A stretch of DNA of 17,043 nucleotides, taken from positions 1-17,043 of the forward strand of contig CAMOQI010000005.1 in assembly GCA_946622835.1 (NCBI GenBank). Direction: 5' to 3'. The DNA is from an uncultured Candidatus Melainabacteria bacterium. GTDB lineage: Bacteria; Cyanobacteriota; Vampirovibrionia; Gastranaerophilales; Gastranaerophilaceae. The notes beneath the pieces are model-generated. The model saw only the letters and a list, made by a program, of their open reading frames with translations. It ran no database searches and was not told where the DNA came from. The translations under genes and the position numbers were made by a program. Numbering within the stretch: the stretch's first letter is position 1; each line of letters opens with the position of its first letter. Positions 1 to 8,023 of this stretch are shown here, piece by piece.

Positions 1-1222
1 GTGCTATTTTTCCCAATTCTTTTACCACAAGTCCTGCTATTGTATCAACATCTTCATCTTCCATTTTTTCAACAGGAATATCAAAATGCTGGGCAAATTC
101 ATCCAATCGCATCATAGCGTTTGCCAAATAATAATTAGGTCTTAATTCTTTTATATCAAATTCAACTTCTTCGTCAAATTCATCTTGGACATCACCGAAA
201 ATTTCTTCCATAACATCTTCAAGAGTTATTATACCTGAGGTTCCGCCAAATTCGTCAACAACAATTGCCATTTGACTTTTGTTTTTCTTGAATTCCCTGA
301 CTAAGTTATCCATTGTAATCGTTTCCGGAACTAACATTAAAGGTCTTTGAATTTTTTCAATCGGGCGTTGTTTATCTTCTAAAGCCAATAGATATAAATC
401 TTTAACGTGTATCATCCCTGTTATATGATCAATATCCCCGTCATAAACAGGATATCTTGTATATTGATTTTCCGATGCAATTTTATTTAATTCTTCAAAT
501 GACATATCTATCGGAACACAAACCATATCGGTTCTTGGCACCATGACTTCTCTGGCTGTTAAATCCGAAAAATTAAAAATATTGTGTATCATATCTTTTT
601 CGGTTTCGTTTAATACACCCTCATCATAGCTTGTATCGACAAGTAAGTCCAAATCTTCAATAGTGTGTATGACTCTGGCACTGTTTATCGGAACTTTAAA
701 CAGTTTTAGAATTCCGTTACAAGCATGATTCAAGAACCATACAAAAGGTTTTGAAATTGTCATAAACAAATTCATTGGTTTTGCTACATATAAAGAAATT
801 TTTTCAGGGTATTGAAGGGCGATACATTTTGGAACTTGTTCTCCGATTACAACATGCAAAAATGTTACAACTAAAAATGCGATAATCGCTGTTATTGTTT
901 GAGCAAGGTAAGCATGGGCGGAAGGCAAATTTTCCAAAACAGGCGCCAACATTTTCTCAACCGTCGGAGAACCAAACCAACCTATACCAATACTTGCAAT
1001 AGTTACCCCGACTTGAACCGCTGCAATAAAGAAGTTCATATCATCCAAAGCTTTAAGTGCTAGTTTCGCATCAACATTTCCGTCTTTTGTTAATTGTTCA
1101 ATCTTTGTTTTTCTTGCTCGTACAATTGCAAATTCAGCTGCTACAAAAAAACCGTTTACAAAAAGTAGTACAAATACTATCAACCAATTGGAAATAATCA
1201 TTTCCAAACCCGAGTCACTCAT
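1..1222 (-). CDS. CNNM/CorC-HlyC family membrane protein with CBS pair (3' end outside window)
   Basis: 407 codons are visible; the C-terminus lies beyond the window edge. The order matches the CorC/HlyC (UPF0053) family: an N-terminal DUF21/CNNM membrane domain (about residues 8-180) with helices near 12-30, 66-84 and 105-127 and the family motifs FFVAAEFA (26-33) and GEQVPK (127-132). A CBS pair follows at about 220-345, containing REVMVPRTDM (224-233), GMIHVKDL and VVDEFGGTSGIITLEDVMEE-type sequence. The start of the transporter-associated domain follows from about 355. Family members act in Mg/Co ion efflux or homeostasis at the inner membrane; some are loosely called haemolysins. The ATG at 1222 is preceded by AAAGGA, and a good promoter lies just upstream. 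The upstream TPR gene runs the same way, but that promoter suggests separate transcription. The family is clear; the transported ion is not. Confidence 0.93.
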   Translation of the reverse strand, partial: MSDSGLEMIISNWLIVFVLLFVNGFFVAAEFAIVRARKTKIEQLTKDGNVDAKLALKALDDMNFFIAAVQVGVTIASIGIGWFGSPTVEKMLAPVLENLPSAHAYLAQTITAIIAFLVVTFLHVVIGEQVPKCIALQYPEKISLYVAKPMNLFMTISKPFVWFLNHACNGILKLFKVPINSARVIHTIEDLDLLVDTSYDEGVLNETEKDMIHNIFNFSDLTAREVMVPRTDMVCVPIDMSFEELNKIASENQYTRYPVYDGDIDHITGMIHVKDLYLLALEDKQRPIEKIQRPLMLVPETITMDNLVREFKKNKSQMAIVVDEFGGTSGIITLEDVMEEIFGDVQDEFDEEVEFDIKELRPNYYLANAMMRLDEFAQHFDIPVEKMEDEDVDTIAGLVVKELGKIA

Positions 1223-1253
1223 CCTTTATTTTTCCTTTATGATTATAGGAATA

Positions 1254-1282
1254 ATTATAATATTAGAGTGCTAAAAATGCAA
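1254..1282 (-). promoter_or_regulatory. Sigma-70 promoter for the CorC-like gene
   Basis: On the minus strand, TTGCAT (1277-1282), a 17-nt spacer and a perfect TATAAT (1254-1259). The predicted start gives a leader of about 25 nt that includes the AAAGGA ribosome-binding site before the ATG at 1222. Confidence 0.6.
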
Positions 1283-1313
1283 GTATGGATGTATAAAGTC
1301 TGTCAAGCCGTAT

Positions 1314-2918
1314 TTAATCAAACAAAGAATTTATTTTATCAACAATATCTTGAGGGTCAATTTCGTTGGTTATTTTATTAACATCTTGTGCGATTTGATA
1401 TAATTTTGCAGCTTCAATTTTATCCCCTGTTATTGCTATTGAACGCGCAAGATTAAAATGAGCAAGAGCGTAATTAGGGTTAGTTTCTACAGATTTTTTA
1501 AACATTTCTATGGCTTTTTGCACCCTTCCCAAATCATCAAGATAAATTACTCCCAAATTATTATATGCAATATCATAATTCGGGTCATATTTTATGGCTA
1601 ATTCGTATTCTCTTATAGCTTCATCCGTATCCCCTTTTCCCCAATACAAAAATCCTAAATTACAATGAATTTTAGCATTTTCGGGTTCTAACTCTAAAGC
1701 ATTTCTATATATTGTAAGAGCATTTTCGTAATCTTCTTTATCATAAAAAGCACTGCCAAGATTTATATATATATCAATATCTTCAGGGGTTAAAAGATAA
1801 GCACTTTGATATGATGTAATTGCAGCATCGATATCTTGTTTTGCTTCCTGAAAAACGAAACCTAAAGTTTGATTGACAACACTTGTCCATTCTTTTCCGG
1901 GATTTAAGGTAACTGCTGTTTGAAAATGAGATACAGCCCCATCCACATCCCCTTTGATATATAAAATATTTGCCAAATTTGAATGGAATTCCGGCATATT
2001 AGGCATAATTTGGATTAATTTATTATAAATTTCAATTGCATTATCATAATCGCCCAGATCTTCATATGCCTTGCATAAATGGCGATATGCCGGAATGTTA
2101 AGGTTATCCAGCCAAATAGCCATTTTATATTCGGTTATTGCATCTTCAAACCTGCCCAAAGAAGAATAAATATCCCCTAAAAGACAATATAACGGCACGA
2201 ATCCGGGGGCTTTTTCTATAGCCTTTATATATATATCCAAAGCATCATCAAGTCCGTGAGTTTGAACCTGTAAATATCCCTTAAATAATATAGGGATAAA
2301 TTTAATATATGTTAAAGATTCTATAACTTTTTTTATGGCTTCTTTATCGAACGGAAGAGTCAAAGCCGCCATTATATATTGAAAAACAGATCTGCACTTG
2401 TTTCGAAAAACTTTAAAAGACGATACTTTATACAAATTATGCAGCAAATAATGAGAACGTGAACTCGTAAAAGGTGCATATTTAATAGCTTTTTTCGCAT
2501 TAATTTCAGCATCGGGAAATCTTGCTTTTTTAGTATAAGTTTCTGCCAGCATATGATATGCTTTTGCAAATTTGGGTTCTTTTTCAATCGCATTATCAAA
2601 ATAATTGATTGCTTTATCCAAATCCCCCTTATAAAACTGTGCAACCCCTATTTTATAATATATTTTAGCAATATCAGAAGGTTTTATATATGATTCCAAC
2701 GCGATTTGATATTGTGTAATTGCCTCATCTATGTATTGACAAGAAGAATAAATATCCAAATGCCATGCCAAATATAAATCTCCCAGACGCAAGTGCAGCT
2801 GCGGATTTGTGGGATCTTTTTGCAAACCGATTTGGCACAATTCAATTGCAGACTTGACATTGCCTGTTTTGAATTCTTTTGTAATTTTTTTATCTAAAAG
2901 TTTTGCTTCGTTTTTCAT
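1314..2918 (-). CDS. Large cytoplasmic TPR-repeat protein
   Basis: 534 aa with about a dozen tetratricopeptide repeats. The 34-residue pattern is plain in stretches such as AKIHCNLGFLYWGKGDTDEA and AYNNLGVIYLDDLGRVQKAI. Repeats fill about 18-150 and 225-515. The segment at roughly 155-225 is poorer in TPR consensus and richer in basic and aromatic residues, so the solenoid is probably two arrays joined by a linker. There is no signal peptide and no transmembrane segment, so it should be a cytoplasmic protein-interaction scaffold; no catalytic domain is visible. The ATG at 2918 gives a sensible N-terminus (MKNEAKLLDKK), but no clear Shine-Dalgarno sequence precedes it. It is transcribed divergently from the homocitrate-synthase-like gene. 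The partner proteins cannot be named. Confidence 0.88.
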   Translation of the reverse strand: MKNEAKLLDKKITKEFKTGNVKSAIELCQIGLQKDPTNPQLHLRLGDLYLAWHLDIYSSCQYIDEAITQYQIALESYIKPSDIAKIYYKIGVAQFYKGDLDKAINYFDNAIEKEPKFAKAYHMLAETYTKKARFPDAEINAKKAIKYAPFTSSRSHYLLHNLYKVSSFKVFRNKCRSVFQYIMAALTLPFDKEAIKKVIESLTYIKFIPILFKGYLQVQTHGLDDALDIYIKAIEKAPGFVPLYCLLGDIYSSLGRFEDAITEYKMAIWLDNLNIPAYRHLCKAYEDLGDYDNAIEIYNKLIQIMPNMPEFHSNLANILYIKGDVDGAVSHFQTAVTLNPGKEWTSVVNQTLGFVFQEAKQDIDAAITSYQSAYLLTPEDIDIYINLGSAFYDKEDYENALTIYRNALELEPENAKIHCNLGFLYWGKGDTDEAIREYELAIKYDPNYDIAYNNLGVIYLDDLGRVQKAIEMFKKSVETNPNYALAHFNLARSIAITGDKIEAAKLYQIAQDVNKITNEIDPQDIVDKINSLFD

Positions 2919-2946
2919 AATTTTAAACCAGCACGTGCTATTGAAT

Positions 2947-2975
2947 ATTTTAATAAATTAAGACCAAAAAATCAA
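2947..2975 (-). promoter_or_regulatory. Probable promoter for the 534-aa TPR gene
   Basis: On the minus strand, TTGATT (2970-2975), a 17-nt spacer and TAAAAT (2947-2952), leaving about 28 nt to the ATG at 2918. The leader contains the perfect 10-bp palindrome AGCACGTGCT (2930-2939), a possible operator. Confidence 0.4.
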
Positions 2976-3019
2976 GAAATTAATAATTTATTAGAGCTCG
3001 AGACGAGTAAAATGTTTTA

Positions 3020-3028
3020 TGCTATAAT
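3020..3028 (+). promoter_or_regulatory. Extended -10 promoter for the homocitrate-synthase-like gene
   Basis: TGCTATAAT is an extended -10 element with a perfect TATAAT (3023-3028). No convincing -35 box lies 16-18 nt upstream. The ATG at 3047 follows after 18 nt that hold the Shine-Dalgarno-like AAAGGATGG. Confidence 0.55.
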
Positions 3029-3046
3029 TCAAAAAAAGGATGGCAA

Positions 3047-4357
3047 ATGAGTGAGAACAGAATTTATTTTGTAGATGTAACCAACAGAGACGGCGTACAA
3101 ACATCTCGACTTGGATTGGCAAAACTCCAAAAAACAATAATTAATCTAATGTTGGATGATATGGGAATAACTCAATCAGAATTCGGCTTTCCCACAACAA
3201 AACACGAAATCAATTATCTTAACGGGAATTTAGAGCTTGTTAAAAGAAATGTAATTTCAACAACAAAGCTATCCGGCTGGATGAGAGGGATAGCTCAAGA
3301 TGTTGAATTATCATTCAAAAATGTACCTGATTTAAAATATGTAAATCTTTCCCAATCAACGTCAGAGCAAATGATTAATGGGAAATACATGGGTAAAAAA
3401 ACTCCTGATGATATAATAAAAATGACGAAAGAAGCCGTTGAATGTGCCAAAGATAAGGGTGCACTGATTGTTGGGGTTAATGCAGAAGATGCTTCAAGAA
3501 GCGATTTGGATTATTTGATAAAATATGCAACCGAAGCTAAAAAATCCGGAGCGAACCGTTTTAGGTATTGTGACACTTTGGGTTTTGAAGATCCGCAAAC
3601 AACTTATGACAGAATATACACGATTGCAAAAGCTGCTCAAATGCCTGTGGAATTGCACTTTCACAATGATTTGGGAATGGCTGCCGCCTGTTCTGTTATG
3701 GGTGCAAAAGCTGCAATTGACGCCGGAGTTGATGCTTATATAAACACTGCAATAAACGGTATGGGAGAACGCGCAGGTAATGCGGATTTAGTATCATGTC
3801 TGTTGGCATGCTTAAAATCCGCAGGATTTAGGGGTAAATATAAAATAGACGAAAATATCAGGCTTGACAGGGCTTGGAAACTTGCAAAATACACAGCATA
3901 CGCATTTGGTGTCCCAATTCCCATGAATCAACCTGCAGTAGGTGATAATGCGTTTGCGCATGAATCCGGAATTCACGCAGACGGAGCATTGAAAGATCGC
4001 AGAAATTACGAACTTTACGATTTTGAAGAACTCGGAAGAGGGGAGCCTGAAATTATTGAAACCGGACGTATGATTACAACAGGTGAATATGGCGGAATCA
4101 AAGGTTTTAGAAACGTTTATAATAATTTAGAAATTGAATTTAAAGATGAACATGAAGCGCGCAACATTTTGGAACTTGCAAGATATGCAAATGTTCATAC
4201 TCAAAAACCTTTAACAACAAGTGAATTAAAATTTATATATTATTTCCCCGATATTGCGGCTCAAATTATGACAGTTTCGCCGTATTATGAACCTATCGGG
4301 GCAATAAAAGACCGGGTGGAAGAAGAAAAAATAAATCCGCCAAAAAATATTATTTAA
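3047..4357 (+). CDS. Homocitrate/2-isopropylmalate synthase family enzyme (DRE-TIM metallolyase)
   Basis: 436 aa. Members condense acetyl-CoA with a 2-oxo acid (homocitrate synthase/NifV, LeuA, citramalate synthase, Re-citrate synthase). The N-terminal active-site motif reads RDGVQ (14-18), where the usual form is RDGEQ. The metal-binding HFHND is at 204-208. Family signatures INGMGERAGNADL and FAHESGIHADG follow. The C-terminal part is short, so the LeuA leucine-feedback domain is absent. This points to homocitrate synthase, Re-citrate synthase or a relative rather than classical LeuA. No nif, lysine or leucine genes are nearby to choose between them. The ATG has an AAAGGA ribosome-binding site and an extended -10 promoter. 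The next gene starts 13 nt after the stop, so the two are probably co-transcribed. The family is firm; the substrate is unknown. Confidence 0.9.
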   Translation: MSENRIYFVDVTNRDGVQTSRLGLAKLQKTIINLMLDDMGITQSEFGFPTTKHEINYLNGNLELVKRNVISTTKLSGWMRGIAQDVELSFKNVPDLKYVNLSQSTSEQMINGKYMGKKTPDDIIKMTKEAVECAKDKGALIVGVNAEDASRSDLDYLIKYATEAKKSGANRFRYCDTLGFEDPQTTYDRIYTIAKAAQMPVELHFHNDLGMAAACSVMGAKAAIDAGVDAYINTAINGMGERAGNADLVSCLLACLKSAGFRGKYKIDENIRLDRAWKLAKYTAYAFGVPIPMNQPAVGDNAFAHESGIHADGALKDRRNYELYDFEELGRGEPEIIETGRMITTGEYGGIKGFRNVYNNLEIEFKDEHEARNILELARYANVHTQKPLTTSELKFIYYFPDIAAQIMTVSPYYEPIGAIKDRVEEEKINPPKNII

Positions 4358-4370
4358 GGAGAGTTGAATA

Positions 4371-4961
4371 ATGAATGAAAAAAAGATACCATGTCCGTAT
4401 TGCAAGGAATTGATAGACCAAAATGCACAACAGTGTCCTTTTTGCAATGAACATTTCACGGAAATTGATATCCCCGTAAAAGTTGAAAGCCTTGGAAAGT
4501 TTATCGCATTTAATATCATTACATTGGGATTGTTTCAATATCTTTGGTTAATTTTTAATCTGAAGAATATAAATAAAATGATTGTAAAAGAAAAAGACAA
4601 ATTCAAACTTAATATACCAATAATTCTTTTGGCAATCGTAGGATTTATTTCTTGTATAAATATAATTTCGTACAAATTGTATTTTGCAACCAGCTTAAAA
4701 GCCCTGTTGGTTTCTGCAAACATTATGAGTCCGATGTGGATTTTGAGTATAATTTTAACTTTTATTATTTCATACAGAATAATAAGAATTATTGAACGTT
4801 ATACAAAAAATAAATACGATAAAGAGATTTCACACAGCGATAACGGTTTATTTTTCTCGACAATACTATTTATGCTTGTTTTATCACCAATGTTTTACCT
4901 GACATATTTTATTTACACTTACAAAGAGCGAGTCTACAACCCAAAACCGATTGAGGTGTAA
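4371..4961 (+). CDS. Zinc-ribbon membrane protein, DUF4234-like
   Basis: 196 aa. It begins with a zinc ribbon: CPYC (8-11) and CPFC (22-25) form a four-cysteine site with a 10-residue loop. The rest is hydrophobic, with likely transmembrane helices near 42-66, 80-102, 116-140 and 160-184. The stretch from 47 (NIITLGLFQYLWL) resembles the start of DUF4234 domains. The basic and acidic loops suggest a multi-pass inner-membrane protein with its zinc ribbon in the cytoplasm. The Shine-Dalgarno AAGGAG overlaps the stop codon of the upstream enzyme gene, so expression is probably coupled to it. Function is unknown; similar ribbon-plus-membrane proteins are common and mostly uncharacterised. The DUF4234 match is from memory. 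Confidence 0.82.
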   Translation: MNEKKIPCPYCKELIDQNAQQCPFCNEHFTEIDIPVKVESLGKFIAFNIITLGLFQYLWLIFNLKNINKMIVKEKDKFKLNIPIILLAIVGFISCINIISYKLYFATSLKALLVSANIMSPMWILSIILTFIISYRIIRIIERYTKNKYDKEISHSDNGLFFSTILFMLVLSPMFYLTYFIYTYKERVYNPKPIEV

Positions 4962-4981
4962 GATTATTTATTATATATAAC

Positions 4982-5010
4982 TTGCACAATTAAAATATTT
5001 CAAAGATAAT
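4982..5010 (+). promoter_or_regulatory. mnmA promoter, apparently leaderless
   Basis: TTGCAC (4982-4987), a 17-nt spacer and GATAAT (5005-5010). Only ACAAGC separates the -10 box from the ATG at 5017, so transcription should begin at or next to the start codon. No Shine-Dalgarno sequence is present. Confidence 0.55.
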
Positions 5011-5016
5011 ACAAGC

Positions 5017-6066
5017 ATGAATAAAAAGAAAACAGCAGTTGTCGCATTATCAGGCGGGGTTGACAGTTCTGTCACCGCACTTTTATTGCAAGAAAAAGGG
5101 TATCACGTTATTGGATTGACAGGGAAAATGGTTAATACTCCCTCTGCCGATAAGGTTTGTCAAAACGCAAAAACCGTTGCCGACAGTCTTAATATAAGGC
5201 ATGAAGTTCTTGACGTTACAAATAAATTTCACCAAAAAGTAATCAATTATTTTGAAACCTCATATATAAACGGGAAAACCCCAAATCCTTGTATTGTATG
5301 CAACCAATTTATAAAATGGGGCGAACTGTTTGATTTTGCAACCCAAACACTTGGAGCTGAAGTGTTTGCTACCGGACATTATGCAAATATTAAATCAGAT
5401 AACGGATATTATAAGCTCTTTCCGGCAAAAGACGAACACAAAGACCAATTATATTTTCTGTACAGGCTCGGGCAAAAAGAACTTTCAAAAACCATATTTC
5501 CGCTTTATGAATACACAAAAGGACAAGTAAGAAAACTGGCTTATGATTTTAATCTGCCGACAAAATCCTCAAAAGAAAGTCAAGATATTTGCTTTATACC
5601 AAAGCCGCTTACCGCAAAAAAATACTTGGTTGAAAGGTTTGGGGAAATGCAAGGTGATTTTATAGAAATTTCAACGGGTAAAAAATTAGGAACACATAGC
5701 GGACATTATCAATATACAATAGGGCAAAGAAAAGGTATAGGCATTGCCGCTGCATACCCGCTTTATGTTATTGATATCGACCCTAAAAGAAATATTGTTT
5801 ATCTGGGGACAAAAGAAGATGATATGAGAAAAACTCTTGCCATAAACAATCTAAACTTCTCATACCCGATAGAACAAACCGAATTTGATGCAAATGTAAA
5901 AATTCGTTATAACATGCCTGCTCAAAAAGCACATATAAAAATTGTTGATGACAGTGCTCAAATCGATTTTTACGAACCCGTAAATTCAGTAACCGCTGGC
6001 CAAGCAGGAGTCATTTATGACCTTATGGACGGGCATTTAATAGGCGGCGGCGTTGTTATTCGTTAA
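5017..6066 (+). CDS. mnmA: tRNA-specific 2-thiouridylase MnmA
   Basis: 349 aa, close to the usual 350-370. MnmA activates the wobble uridine (U34) of Lys, Glu and Gln tRNAs with ATP and inserts sulfur to make 2-thiouridine, in the cytoplasm. The PP-loop ATPase motif SGGVDSS is at 12-18. The catalytic cysteine pair is Cys92 in NPCIVCN and Cys192 in SQDICFIP. The tRNA/ATP-contact segment KDQLYFL is at 142-148. The C-terminal beta-barrel closes with GQAGVIYD and a terminal GGGVVIR-type end. The sequence is intact and ordinary for the family. The gene has its own promoter with 6 nt between the -10 box and the ATG and no ribosome-binding site, so it is probably translated from a leaderless mRNA. 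Confidence 0.97.
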   Translation: MNKKKTAVVALSGGVDSSVTALLLQEKGYHVIGLTGKMVNTPSADKVCQNAKTVADSLNIRHEVLDVTNKFHQKVINYFETSYINGKTPNPCIVCNQFIKWGELFDFATQTLGAEVFATGHYANIKSDNGYYKLFPAKDEHKDQLYFLYRLGQKELSKTIFPLYEYTKGQVRKLAYDFNLPTKSSKESQDICFIPKPLTAKKYLVERFGEMQGDFIEISTGKKLGTHSGHYQYTIGQRKGIGIAAAYPLYVIDIDPKRNIVYLGTKEDDMRKTLAINNLNFSYPIEQTEFDANVKIRYNMPAQKAHIKIVDDSAQIDFYEPVNSVTAGQAGVIYDLMDGHLIGGGVVIR

Positions 6067-6082
6067 TATAAATTAAATCCTT

Positions 6083-6111
6083 TTGCACCCAAATTAACAC
6101 TGTGGTATAAT
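6083..6111 (+). promoter_or_regulatory. Promoter of the 6118-9547 operon, apparently leaderless
   Basis: TTGCAC (6083-6088), exactly 17 nt, then TATAAT (6106-6111). AATATT alone separates the -10 box from the ATG at 6118. This is the same geometry and the same -35 hexamer as at mnmA, again without a Shine-Dalgarno sequence. Confidence 0.65.
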
Positions 6112-6117
6112 AATATT

Positions 6118-7032
6118 ATGAAAAAATATCTCATTTTATTAATATGCTCTTTATTTGTGTTCACAAGCTCTCCGGCATTTTCGGATGAAATTGAAGATGA
6201 TTATATTGATATGGCTGCAAGTTATTGCATATCAGGAGATTATAATTCAGCTATTGGGATTTTAGACAAGTTACTTAGTATAAAGCCTGAAAATAAAAGA
6301 GTTTTAGATCTTAAAAAAGGTTTGAATCATATTATTTCAAAAGATAAAAAAAGTTTTGTATCAACCGTTAATCCTTCAATAAAACAAGCTCAAGAATACA
6401 AAAGGATGGGCAACGAAGATATGGAATACAGCAGCTTAATGCAGGGAACCCAAGGGGAAAATGCGTATCTTGCTTATTATTATCTTGGAAATTTCTTCAG
6501 AGACAGAAACAATTACAGTGAGGCGATAAATGCTTATAATAAAGCTGTTTCGGCAAAACCCGCGTTTGCTCAGGGGTATTTGGCTTTAGGAATTACGCAG
6601 TATGATATGGGAAGATATAATTCAGCAATTAACCCAATCGACAAATATCTTTCATTTAACCCGAATGATGATTTGGCATATGCAATAAAGTCCCGCATTG
6701 AATTTCAACTTGGAATGCTTGATGCGGCAAAAGCAGATAATGATTTGGCAATAACCTTAAATAATTGTCCGGAATATCAATTTGACAGGGCAAAAATATT
6801 ATTTAAAAACGGGGAATTTAAACAAGCAAAAGATTTATTTACAAAAATTTTACCTGATATTCAAACTTCAAAAATATATGAATATATGGGATATTGCGAT
6901 TACGAACTTAAAGATTACATGAGCGCATTAAATAATATTGATAAAGCTTTGATACTTTCGGGAAAAGACGAATATCTTGAAAACAGATACAATGAAATCA
7001 AAAGACTTTTAGAAAGCGGAGAAGATGGCTAG
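6118..7032 (+). CDS. Exported TPR-repeat protein
   Basis: 304 aa. An N-terminal signal peptide is evident: MKKY, a hydrophobic core to about residue 18, then SPAFS before Asp23, a good signal peptidase I site. TPR units lie at about 29-65, 116-150, 151-184, 185-217 and 220-285; YYLGNFFRDRNNYSEAINAY is typical. The protein should be periplasmic or exported and act as a binding scaffold; no enzyme motif is seen. It heads a four-gene unit: the next ORF starts 8 nt before this one stops, so the two are translationally coupled. The start codon is fixed by the signal peptide and by the promoter 6 nt upstream. Partner unknown; the neighbouring lipoprotein phosphoesterase is the obvious candidate. 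Confidence 0.88.
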   Translation: MKKYLILLICSLFVFTSSPAFSDEIEDDYIDMAASYCISGDYNSAIGILDKLLSIKPENKRVLDLKKGLNHIISKDKKSFVSTVNPSIKQAQEYKRMGNEDMEYSSLMQGTQGENAYLAYYYLGNFFRDRNNYSEAINAYNKAVSAKPAFAQGYLALGITQYDMGRYNSAINPIDKYLSFNPNDDLAYAIKSRIEFQLGMLDAAKADNDLAITLNNCPEYQFDRAKILFKNGEFKQAKDLFTKILPDIQTSKIYEYMGYCDYELKDYMSALNNIDKALILSGKDEYLENRYNEIKRLLESGEDG

Positions 7033-8014
7033 ACAAAATACCAACGATAAAAAAGAAAGTTTTTTCACAAAAATTATAAATACTGTTGTAACTTTGTGTC
7101 TTACTGTTGGTATGCTGTGGGGGCTTCAGGCATGCTCCGGAACAAATACAAGCACTCTTAAATTTGTTCAATTAAGTGATGTACATTTTTTGGAAAACGG
7201 GCAAAATACAACGTTCAAAATGACCGGAGAATCTCCAAGGCTTTTAGATGATGCAATTTCTCAAATAAATGAAAAAAATGATATTGATTTTGTAATGATA
7301 ACAGGAGATTTAATTGATAAATCTTTTGAAAAAGAACTCAAAGCAGTTCTTCCGCACTTACAAAACTTAAATGCGCCTTGGTATTTTGCGTTCGGAAACC
7401 ACGACAGATGTGTCGGCGGTTACTTAACAACTCTTGTTTATTTGGATATGATAAAAAATGCCAATGAAAATTTTACATTTAAAAAAGCTTATTATTCATT
7501 TGAACCTAAAAAACATTATAAGGTTATTGTTTTGGATGATATTATAACGGATGAAATAACTTCTAACGGGTATGTCGACGAAGAACAATTAAAGTGGCTC
7601 AAAAAGGAACTTGACGGAGCAAAAAATGATGTTGTCCTAATTTATATGCATGTTCCTGTAATAGAACCTTTTGCAAGCCCAAATCACAGGCTGCGCAATG
7701 CAACTGCCGTAAAAGCATTAATTGAAAGCTATAAAAATCCAATCGGGGTATTTCAAGGGCATTATCATGCGGCAAAAATTACTCAACGCGCAAATGTTTT
7801 ATATGTTAACTCCCCTGCTTTGGTATCATATCCTAATGCTTTTAGAACGGTAACAGTTACAAATTATAAAGATAAAGTTACATTTGATTTTGAATGGAAT
7901 GAAACAGGTGAAAAAACAATTCAAAAAATGGCTAAAATGCTTGTATTTGGGAGTCTAATCTACACAGGCGAAGAAAGCGATCAAAAAGGAACTTACGAAA
8001 TTTTAAAAAAATAG
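7025..8014 (+). CDS. Lipoprotein metallophosphoesterase (calcineurin-like, Icc/CpdA-type)
   Basis: 329 aa. The dinuclear-metal phosphoesterase motifs are all present in order: D52-x-H54 (LSDVHF), G94-D95 (TGDLID), GNHD (124-127), His209 (MHVP) and GHYH (245-248). Members hydrolyse phosphomonoesters or phosphodiesters, including cAMP and envelope nucleotides; the substrate here is unknown. The N-terminus has a basic, polar start, a hydrophobic stretch (about 17-33) and a lipobox LQAC with Cys37, predicting a lipid-anchored protein outside the inner membrane. The unusually long stretch before the hydrophobic core could make it a signal anchor instead. The start overlaps the end of the upstream TPR gene by 8 nt, with GGAG just before it, so translation is coupled. 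The family is certain, the localisation likely. Confidence 0.9.
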   Translation: MARQNTNDKKESFFTKIINTVVTLCLTVGMLWGLQACSGTNTSTLKFVQLSDVHFLENGQNTTFKMTGESPRLLDDAISQINEKNDIDFVMITGDLIDKSFEKELKAVLPHLQNLNAPWYFAFGNHDRCVGGYLTTLVYLDMIKNANENFTFKKAYYSFEPKKHYKVIVLDDIITDEITSNGYVDEEQLKWLKKELDGAKNDVVLIYMHVPVIEPFASPNHRLRNATAVKALIESYKNPIGVFQGHYHAAKITQRANVLYVNSPALVSYPNAFRTVTVTNYKDKVTFDFEWNETGEKTIQKMAKMLVFGSLIYTGEESDQKGTYEILKK

Positions 8015-8023
8015 GAATTTGAG

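Noticed and set aside
1301..1306. TTGACA on the minus strand downstream of the large TPR gene
   Set aside because: No -10 box lies at a suitable distance; TTGCAT-N17-TATAAT nearer the CorC-like gene is far better.
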